NCBI GenBank assembly: GCA_004292595.1
Contig: RDXM01000090.1
Location: 1 to 57,859, forward strand
DNA length: 57,859 nt
DNA from: Candidatus Kapaibacterium sp.
GTDB lineage: Bacteria; Bacteroidota; Ignavibacteria; Kapaibacteriales; UBA4661
Reading direction: 5' to 3'
The notes under the pieces were generated by a model. The model did no database searches, was not told where the DNA came from, and was given only the letters and a program-made list of their open reading frames with translations. This document shows positions 51,721 to 57,859 of the stretch, in pieces (position 1 is the first letter of the stretch; each line of letters opens with the position of its first letter). Position numbers and translations under genes: made by a program.

Positions 51721-53736
51721 TTATCGCTGAAAAACAACGCTGCGCTGCTGCACGACGTTCCCCATTTGCAAGCGTATCAGATATGTACCGTGCGGAAGTT
51801 GCGGTGTCAAAGACAGAGCGTGTTCTCCTGCGGACAAGTTTTCATCAAGGATTGTAGCTATTTCTTGCCCCAAAACATTGAATACTTTCAAGGAAACACG
51901 CTGGGATTGCTCTACCGAAAAACTCACCGTCGCAAGGTTTTGTGCGGGATTTGGGGAAATAGTGAGCGCAGTAGTATTCGGAGAAATACTTTCGTTATTG
52001 CGCACGGCTGTTGCCATCGCAGCAAGGCGACGAATAGGCTTCACCGCCCAATTTGATGGACCGTTCTGGCTGGGCGCGTCGCCCACAGGTGGCGTGAGTG
52101 CTGCTGGAACGGGGATTTGCTGCGCGGAAATGCTCGCCGAAGCAGTCGCAGAGCTACCGTCAGCCGATTGGTATGCCCGCGCAAGCAGCGCGAAATATTC
52201 CACTGGATTCAGCAAACGCCCGCCAATACTCACGTTTGACGGCATTCGCCCACCATATTGATTGCGAGAAATTTGCAATGTTAGCAAGCTATCTTGCTGA
52301 CGCGCCGCCTGAAGCACATCCGCAAACGTAAGCGTGGAACTTGCCCCCAAGCCCGCCCCATTGCCCAATGGCGGCACGAGGTCGCGCAAATTCAGGCTTT
52401 CGGGCAATCGTCCTGTTCGAGCATAGTCCGCAAGCGAGCGTTGGAGCGCGTAGTAGGCATCGGCAAGCGAGAAATACTCTGTTGTTTGGGGAATGGTAAA
52501 GAAATTTTTTGTAGGCATTCGGTAAATAGTCATGCCAAGTAATGTTGTCATAACACCGCTTGAAATCTGGCTTGCAAGGTTTCGGCATTGTTCGCGTGTG
52601 ATGCCACGTTCCCTATCGTCGGAGAGCGTCTGCACGAGCGATTGCATCGTCATTGTGCGAATATTCGGGTGTGAGCCGATGTATTGCATAAGCGAATCAT
52701 ACTTTGTCCAAATCGCATCTTTCTGTGCCTGCGACCAAGGAATGATGCGGTCTGTGGGAAAAGCATTCGTGTCGTAGGGAACGGGATTTGTCGCGCCTGC
52801 CGTGCCAGAAACGTAGTACACCGAATAAAATGGCGGACGGTCGTAGCTAAAATCGGTTTCGTGCATGATAGCATTCATCAGGGTTAGCTGGGTTTTGCTC
52901 ACCTGCGACATGAGGCGTTCTGCATAACGGCGCGGGCTGTAGGCATCAGCATCGGGCGTAAGCACCATTTTCCACCAAAACGTGTCGCGCCGCATTGTTC
53001 CTGCTGTCCAGCGCGTAATGCTGCTGTCGGCAGGACGCGAAAGCACACCGCGCAAGGACATAAACGGAAACTGAGCATCTGCGCCGCCTTCGTGGTCGTC
53101 GACCGTTGCTCGCAAGCCCGATTTTTTGAGCGAAATCATTGCACCAATCGCAATCGAATCGCCGTCGAAATTGCCGCTAATGCCGAATCCGACGCAGGTT
53201 GGCTTTGTTCCTGCTTTTTGCTCAAGGAAATCGTAACCGCCCGCAGCAGAATCTAAGCCGCCTGTGGCGACGTTCACGCGCCTACGTTCCCATTTTTCGC
53301 ACTCTTCAATCGCTTCGTCAGTGCGTCCTTGCCGAAAGAGCGTCATCACGCCAAGTTGCGGGTTTTCTGCTTCGCGGCGCGTTGGGCGAAACGTAATTGC
53401 GTGCGGCGAACGATGATGAATATTGATGCCCATTCCGGCGCGGCGAAGGGAATCCAAAAAGCCTGGAAACGACCATTCTAAGCGTTGCGCAAGCATATCG
53501 GTAAAATAAAAATCCGCTACAATGTTGTACTTGCGATACATACCAAAGAGCCGTGAAAGTGTTTGATACGAGGTGCGGACTTGCGAAAAATCATGGCAAT
53601 TCATCACCACATTCATATACACATATTTGTTGTTCTCAACGGCTCTAGGGCTGGTAAATACTTGCGCGGAGGCATTTGCGAATAGTACAATCACGCAAAT
53701 TGTTGTGATTGCGAGGAAAGAAAACATCGTTTTCAT
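51721..53736 (-). CDS. T9SS cargo protein with deacetylase-like N-domain and PMBR-like repeats
   Basis: Exported protein of 671 residues (signal peptide about 1-24, ending ANASAQ). The N-terminal domain has strand-helix text such as YVYMNVVMNCHDFSQVRTSY, YNIVADFYFTDMLAQRLEWS and GMGINIHHRSPHA that recalls a polysaccharide-deacetylase-like barrel, but I cannot place the metal ligands. Residues about 420-540 contain helix-strand units, the clearest being GRMPSNVSIGGRLLNPVEYF then ALLARAYQ, close to pseudomurein-binding repeats; YFSLADAYYALQRSLADYAR then TGRLPESLNLRDLV is a weaker one. The last 80 residues form a T9SS type A sorting domain (LTISPNPAQNLATVSFSVEQ, LKVFNVLGQEIATILDE). It overlaps the upstream gene by ATGA. 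Confidence 0.85.
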   Translation of the reverse strand: MKTMFSFLAITTICVIVLFANASAQVFTSPRAVENNKYVYMNVVMNCHDFSQVRTSYQTLSRLFGMYRKYNIVADFYFTDMLAQRLEWSFPGFLDSLRRAGMGINIHHRSPHAITFRPTRREAENPQLGVMTLFRQGRTDEAIEECEKWERRRVNVATGGLDSAAGGYDFLEQKAGTKPTCVGFGISGNFDGDSIAIGAMISLKKSGLRATVDDHEGGADAQFPFMSLRGVLSRPADSSITRWTAGTMRRDTFWWKMVLTPDADAYSPRRYAERLMSQVSKTQLTLMNAIMHETDFSYDRPPFYSVYYVSGTAGATNPVPYDTNAFPTDRIIPWSQAQKDAIWTKYDSLMQYIGSHPNIRTMTMQSLVQTLSDDRERGITREQCRNLASQISSGVMTTLLGMTIYRMPTKNFFTIPQTTEYFSLADAYYALQRSLADYARTGRLPESLNLRDLVPPLGNGAGLGASSTLTFADVLQAARQQDSLLTLQISRNQYGGRMPSNVSIGGRLLNPVEYFALLARAYQSADGSSATASASISAQQIPVPAALTPPVGDAPSQNGPSNWAVKPIRRLAAMATAVRNNESISPNTTALTISPNPAQNLATVSFSVEQSQRVSLKVFNVLGQEIATILDENLSAGEHALSLTPQLPHGTYLIRLQMGNVVQQRSVVFQR

Positions 53737-55139
53737 CGTATCACCTGTACAGCTTGAATGGTAGAATTAGTGCGGGATTGAAGGCGAATGAATACCATTC
53801 CTGATGGAAGATTTTGGGTGTCGAAACGTATCAAATGCTCACCTTCGGAACGCTGTTCATCAAGGATTAGTGCGACTTCCTGACCAAAAATATTTGTTGC
53901 CGAAAGGCGAATATGCTCGCTGCGCGGCAAGGTAAAGCGGATAGAAATTGCGTCGGAAGCGTGATTTGGTGCGATGTTCAGAGGATATGACGTTGAAGAA
54001 TGGACAAGGGTCATTGTGCGATTTGGCGGCGTGGAGCATCTGTCTGTGCCGTCGGTGTAGGGATAAAAATTGGGCTGCTCGTTGTAGAGAGCTTTCCATG
54101 TTGCCGCTTTTTCGCTGTGCGTTGCCCATTGTACGCGCTCTGTACGCATGAGAACATTGACTGAATCAATCACGCGGCTGATTTTATCCATGTAGCCCGC
54201 ACGGGTGAAGGCGCGTTGATTGGTTTGAATTTGCATCACGAAAAATTTGCCTTTATTTGCTTTCATTGCCGCAATAGTTGCCCGAATATTTGCCATGACC
54301 GCCGCAACATTGCTTGCAACATCGCCAGAATCGTTGATGAGCGCGTCGCCGCCCACGCCGAGATTGGCAAGCGCAGCAGTGCAGGTGTGATTTTTGTAGC
54401 CTGAAGTCGAGGTATCACGCGGTCTCCACGCGCCAGCGTGATTGAGGTCTTGTCCGTGCGAAGTCATCATCGTGCGTGGATTGTAGCTCGCGCCGCCCAG
54501 CAACACTTCTGCTTTCCACGTGTAATTTCGGAAAACACGCCCTTGCAAGCCTTTCCCTAGCGAATCCCACGTGTAGCCTCTTACGCTCATTCCCATCAGG
54601 CTAGAAGCCGCCATTGGACCATTCCACGTGAAGCCGCCCACATTTTTCGATGCTTTTACAACGGGCGAGACAGAATCTAGCATTTTAGCGACATCGGCGT
54701 AGTTGTAACGGGTTTCGTGGGCGTGGGGGTCGAGTTGGATGCGTCCGTTGTTGTCCTCTGCCATCCAGCGAAAGAGATTTTTGTTATTCGTCGAAGCATC
54801 GCCTCTATCGTATTTTATGCCGCCGTCGAGGAAATTCCAGTCCGATTGATAATTCCACTTCGCGCCTTTGGAGCGCACCATATCAGCGATTTGCTTGACC
54901 AAAGCGCGGTAGTGCGTATATTGAATCTGGTTTGCGGAATAATTGAGCGTCATGCCCTGCGGGTCGCGGTCGCTCTCTTCGGCGTGGGTGTTCAGATTGA
55001 TGTAGAGCGTATCTTGTGCGGGCTGGGCGTTCACGAGCAAGGAATTATGCGGCGTGTGGACAATTCCAAGCAAGAGCGCGAGAACAGCACTTCTCAACGA
55101 GCGCATCCCTAAATAATGTGCGAATTGTATCGTTTTCAT
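53733..55139 (-). CDS. T9SS cargo protein, deacetylase-like
   Basis: Exported protein of 468 residues, first gene of a two-gene operon (ATGA overlap with the next). A long leader (about 1-39, ending LLVNAQP) precedes a domain starting DTLYINLNTHAEESD, with IADMVRSKGAKWNYQSDWNF, RIQLDPHAHETRYNYADVAK and MLDS; the His/Asp-rich strands (NTHAEE, LDPHAHE) hint at a metal-binding deacetylase-like or glycosidase-like barrel. I cannot name the family firmly. The C-terminal 80 residues are a T9SS type A domain (LNIAPNHASDAISIRFTLPR, LSATNIFGQEVALILDE, GMVFIRLQSR). Its partner downstream shares the same overall plan, so the two may act together on a glycan. Confidence 0.83.
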   Translation of the reverse strand: MKTIQFAHYLGMRSLRSAVLALLLGIVHTPHNSLLVNAQPAQDTLYINLNTHAEESDRDPQGMTLNYSANQIQYTHYRALVKQIADMVRSKGAKWNYQSDWNFLDGGIKYDRGDASTNNKNLFRWMAEDNNGRIQLDPHAHETRYNYADVAKMLDSVSPVVKASKNVGGFTWNGPMAASSLMGMSVRGYTWDSLGKGLQGRVFRNYTWKAEVLLGGASYNPRTMMTSHGQDLNHAGAWRPRDTSTSGYKNHTCTAALANLGVGGDALINDSGDVASNVAAVMANIRATIAAMKANKGKFFVMQIQTNQRAFTRAGYMDKISRVIDSVNVLMRTERVQWATHSEKAATWKALYNEQPNFYPYTDGTDRCSTPPNRTMTLVHSSTSYPLNIAPNHASDAISIRFTLPRSEHIRLSATNIFGQEVALILDEQRSEGEHLIRFDTQNLPSGMVFIRLQSRTNSTIQAVQVIR

Positions 55140-55310
55140 GGCAACACCTTGAGAAAAAATGAGAAAAGAACAGAGTGAAAAATAATAATATTATGGAAGT
55201 GTGAAGTGCGCACATCATCTCCTCCTCCCTAACAAGAACAGCGTAAACAGATGTACGTTACATCCCAAAACGTCATTGTTTTCTCTACCAAAAAGTCATA
55301 GTGAGGTCTG

Positions 55311-55362
55311 AGAATGGCTTCGGTAGGGCAACTCCCATTGCCTGTTCTCCTGAAGCCATTCT
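55311..55362. repeat. Hairpin downstream of the ABC-F gene
   Basis: AGAATGGCTTC (55311-55321) pairs perfectly with GAAGCCATTCT (55352-55362) across a 30-base loop. It lies in the 291-base gap between the ABC-F stop and the T9SS operon start. No T-run follows on the minus strand, so termination is uncertain. The rest of the gap shows nothing I can identify. Confidence 0.65.
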
Positions 55363-55430
55363 GGTAAAAATATATTTCCCTCAATCATACCAACATCCCC
55401 ATCTGCTTCGGCAAAAAGTAGCGTATTCAA

Positions 55431-57476
55431 TTACACGCCAAGTCCCGCCAATTCTTCCTGCAATGCGCTCCATTCCTCCATTTTTACCTCCAATTCTTTA
55501 CGTTTCGCTTCGTGCTTGGCGAGCGTTTCTTTGAGGTTTGGTGCGGTGTAGAAGTCTGGTGCGTTCATTGCTTTGTCCATTGTTGCAACCTCGCCTTCGA
55601 GCGTGGCAATCTGTTTTTCACACTCCTCAATCTGCCGCTCGACGCGCCTCTGCTCGCGTTGGAGGCGTTTTTTCTCCTCGCGGTCGAGAGGAGCGGAAGA
55701 AGTGTTAAGTGTTGAGTGTTGAGTATTGAGTTGTTCGCTTGGAAGCGTTGTATTTACTGGATTTTCAACAATTCTTTCTTCCGCCTTTCCTTTATCCTTC
55801 TGAGCGTTGCGCTCAGTCCCTTTTCCTTCATCCTTTGCCTCCAATTCTTTCAGCGAATCAAGGTTCTTCAAGCGCAGAAATTCGTAAATATCGCCGTCGT
55901 ATTCTTTCAAATATCCGCCGCGAAATTCCACCACTTTATTCGTCAAACCCTGCAAGAAATCGCGGTCGTGCGAGACCACAATTACCGAGCCGTTGTAGTC
56001 CAAAAGTGCTTTTTTCAAAACGTCTTTCGAGCGCATATCCAAGTGGTTTGTTGGCTCGTCCAGAATGAGCGCGTTTACGGGTTCGAGCAAGAGTTTTGCA
56101 AGCGCGAGGCGTGATTTTTCGCCGCCAGAGAGGACTTTTACTTTTTTCTCAACTGCCTCGCCGCTAAACAAAAACGCGCCCAGCAAATCGCGTATTTTCG
56201 TGCGCATTTCGCCCGTTGCAGCGCGGTCAATGATGTCCAGCACGGTTGCATTCGGGTCGAGCATTTCTGCTTGATGCTGCGCGTAGTAGCCGATGCTCAC
56301 GTTATGCCCGATGATTACTTGCCCCTCAGCACTTTCCTTGCCCATCAGAATTTTGGAAAAGGTTGATTTTCCCTCACCATTCTTTCCAACAAATGCCACC
56401 TTTTCGCCGCGTTCAATAGCAAAGTTCACACCGCGCAAAATGGTCTTTTCTTCTTCATTTTCACCGTACTTTTTCACGACATTTTCCGCTTCAAACACCA
56501 CGCGCCCTGAGCGCGGTGCTTCGGGAAAACGAAAATGCACCGACGCGGTATCTTCTTCGTCAATTTCAATGCGCTCAACCTTGTCCAGTTGCTTGATGCG
56601 CGACTGCACCTGCACGGCTTTCGTGGCTTTGTAGCGAAAGCGTTCGATAAATTTTTCCGTGTCGGCAATTTGCTTTTGCTGATTTTTATACGCTGCCATC
56701 TGCTGTTCACGGCGTTCCTGACGCATTTCCACGTAGCGCGAATACGACGCGGGATAATCGTGAATCTCCGCAAGCGAGATTTCAAGCGTTCTGCGGGTGA
56801 TTGCATCCAAAAATGCGCGGTCGTGGGAAATCATCACCACTGCGCCGTCGTAGTTTTGCAAGAAGTCTTCTAGCCACGTCAGAGACTCAATATCGAGGTG
56901 GTTCGTTGGCTCGTCAAGCAAGATGTAATCAGGCTTGCGAAGGAGAATTTTTGCAAGCTCAATGCGCATTTGCCAGCCGCCGCTAAATTCGTCGGTGAGC
57001 CGCTCCAAATCTTGCTGCGTAAAGCCCAAGCCAATCAAAATACGCTCCACTTGCCCCCGTGTTTGAAAGCCGTCCAGCCGCGCAAAATGGTCGTTTGCAT
57101 CGGAAAGCTCGTGGATGAGCTTGGTGTATGCTTCGGAATCCGAATCAGTTCGGCGCGTTAATTCGTCGGCAAGTGCGTGGATGCGCTCTTCCAGCGCGAG
57201 TGCTTCGGCAAAGGCGGTAATTGCCTCGTCATAGACGGTGCGCCCTGCTTGCGTGATGCCGTCTTGCGGCAAATAGCCAATCGTTAAGCCGTTGGAGCGG
57301 TGGACTTTGCCTTCTTCTGGCTCTTGTAATCCCGCAAGAATTTTCATCAGCGTTGATTTTCCCGCGCCATTTTTGCCGACCAAACCAACACGGTCGCGGG
57401 GCTGAATCATAAAGGAAACATCGTCGAAAAGGAAGGTGCCGCCGAATTGAATCGAAAGAGAAGAAACTGTGAGCAT
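55431..57476 (-). CDS. ABC-F family ATPase (Uup/YdiF-like)
   Basis: Cytoplasmic protein of 681 residues with two ABC domains and no membrane part, the ABC-F type that acts on ribosomes. First ATPase: Walker A GLVGKNGAGKSTLMKIL (about 33-49), signature FSGGWQMRIELAK, Walker B YILLDEPTNHLD. Second: AFVGKNGEGKSTFSKIL, signature LSGGEKSRLALAKLLLEP, ALILDEPTNHLD. A C-terminal coiled coil (RRVERQIEECEKQIATLEGE) matches the Uup-like tail. Between the second ATPase and the coil is a low-complexity linker (about 540-600: DEGKGTERNAQKDKGKAEE, QLNTQHSTLNTSS) built from repeat words. The ATG at 57476 gives the family start MLTVSSLSIQFGG; an upstream ATG at 57500 adds eight residues. Confidence 0.95.
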   Translation of the reverse strand: MLTVSSLSIQFGGTFLFDDVSFMIQPRDRVGLVGKNGAGKSTLMKILAGLQEPEEGKVHRSNGLTIGYLPQDGITQAGRTVYDEAITAFAEALALEERIHALADELTRRTDSDSEAYTKLIHELSDANDHFARLDGFQTRGQVERILIGLGFTQQDLERLTDEFSGGWQMRIELAKILLRKPDYILLDEPTNHLDIESLTWLEDFLQNYDGAVVMISHDRAFLDAITRRTLEISLAEIHDYPASYSRYVEMRQERREQQMAAYKNQQKQIADTEKFIERFRYKATKAVQVQSRIKQLDKVERIEIDEEDTASVHFRFPEAPRSGRVVFEAENVVKKYGENEEEKTILRGVNFAIERGEKVAFVGKNGEGKSTFSKILMGKESAEGQVIIGHNVSIGYYAQHQAEMLDPNATVLDIIDRAATGEMRTKIRDLLGAFLFSGEAVEKKVKVLSGGEKSRLALAKLLLEPVNALILDEPTNHLDMRSKDVLKKALLDYNGSVIVVSHDRDFLQGLTNKVVEFRGGYLKEYDGDIYEFLRLKNLDSLKELEAKDEGKGTERNAQKDKGKAEERIVENPVNTTLPSEQLNTQHSTLNTSSAPLDREEKKRLQREQRRVERQIEECEKQIATLEGEVATMDKAMNAPDFYTAPNLKETLAKHEAKRKELEVKMEEWSALQEELAGLGV

Positions 57477-57503
57477 GATGAGAAGAAAATAAAGAAGCAA
57501 TGA

Positions 57504-57764
57504 AACTGGTCAGGTCTCGGTAATAAGGAGGGACGCAGATGAAGATGATTGAATGGATGAAGATGATGAAAGAGCAGAAAAATATCAAAGATGTCTGCAT
57601 ATTCATTTCATCATCGTAGCTGTTCAGGTCTAGGGGAATGCGGATTTAGAGGACTCAAGAGGACGTTGAGGATTTCAGAATATTTGGTACGAATGTGCCA
57701 GAGTCCTTATCCGTCCTCAAAAGTCCTCTAAATCCGTGTTCCTTGACGAATGACCTGACTAGTT
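57504..57764. repeat. Nested inverted-repeat element, GTCAGGTC class, copy 2
   Basis: The outer ends AACTGGTCAGGTC (57504-57516) and GACCTGACTAGTT (57752-57764) are inverted with one mismatch. Just inside the left end is the GGACGCAGATGAAGATG word shared with the copy at 5597. A third GTTCAGGTCT lies at 57621-57630. The right half holds a separate palindrome (57635-57742). Confidence 0.82.
57635..57742. repeat. Inner palindrome GGATTTAGAGGACT class
   Basis: Arms 57635-57665 and 57712-57742 are inverted copies of about 31 bases with a few mismatches (core GGATTTAGAGGACT), separated by a 46-base loop. It is nested in the larger element 57504-57764. Confidence 0.8.
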
Positions 57765-57807
57765 ATACCGTTTCGATTGTAAAATGAATAGTTTCAATTC
57801 TCCGAAA

Positions 57808-57827
57808 CAAGGCAGCATGCTGCCTTG
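57808..57827. repeat. Perfect 20-bp palindrome
   Basis: CAAGGCAGCATGCTGCCTTG is its own reverse complement. It lies near the window edge, beyond the last gene. No gene is visible between 57765 and 57859. Confidence 0.7.
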
Positions 57828-57859
57828 CTCAAATCAAAGTATTCAAAATACAGTCAAAA

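Noticed and set aside
1-57859. tRNA or rRNA genes
   Set aside because: I looked in the gaps for T-loop and acceptor-stem patterns and found none that fold convincingly. A covariance-model search would settle this.

Overview
This is a chromosomal window from a Gram-negative bacterium of the FCB group. The indicators are four secreted proteins with type IX secretion (T9SS) C-terminal sorting domains, a PorZ-like double propeller, OmpA/PD40 outer-membrane proteins, an S46 dipeptidyl-peptidase, a TonB-dependent receptor, and sparse Shine-Dalgarno (SD) use. The style of the sorting domains (VFNVLGQE...ILDE...GEH and a FlgD-like WDG variant) resembles Chlorobiota, Ignavibacteria and Kapaibacteriota more than classical Bacteroidia. 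That placement is inference. I recognised no rRNA, tRNA, CRISPR array, prophage or complete insertion sequence.

Layout. 1-12 kb, minus strand: Rpn-type nuclease, pheT, a methyltransferase, type 2 isopentenyl-diphosphate isomerase (fni), PorZ-like protein, S46 peptidase, Xer-type recombinase. 12.7-16.8 kb, plus strand: compact division cluster ftsQ-ftsA-ftsZ closed by a strong terminator. 17-23.6 kb, minus strand: secreted unknown protein, small membrane protein, NagZ-like GH3, an antitoxin-like orphan, radA, a HEPN pair, uvrC. 23.75-24.3 kb, plus strand: RelE-like toxin with a short antitoxin. 24.3-29.4 kb, minus strand: gatB, a coiled-coil PD-(D/E)XK protein, a membrane protein, a PD40-OmpA protein. 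29.7-37.3 kb, plus strand: GATase-like secreted protein, metallo-beta-lactamase-fold hydrolase, tandem M1 metallopeptidases. 37.5-46.6 kb, plus strand: a SUF iron-sulfur cluster (Rrf2 regulator, SufA/HesB, SufB, SufC, SufD) interleaved with a DUF4177 protein, three DUF29-like genes, a serine hydrolase, a PD-(D/E)XK protein and a membrane protein. 46.7-57.5 kb: BNR-propeller/OmpA protein divergent from a TonB receptor, a two-gene operon of T9SS cargo, and an ABC-F ATPase.

How it fits together. Housekeeping functions (translation, division, repair, Fe-S assembly, isoprenoid synthesis) are mixed with an envelope and secretion theme. Secreted S46 and M1 peptidases suggest peptide feeding. Several proteins appear to be T9SS cargo, and PorZ-like and OmpA-like partners could serve their export or anchoring.

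The most unusual feature is the number of long imperfect palindromes between genes: about nine in 58 kb, of several sequence classes and some recurring within the window. Related repeat words also appear inside coding sequence (ABC-F linker, S46 linker). Other points of interest are a toxin-antitoxin pair whose antitoxin lacks the DNA-binding half, a HEPN protein paired with a partner that is not a nucleotidyltransferase, and a DUF29-like gene array with one truncated member inside the SUF region.
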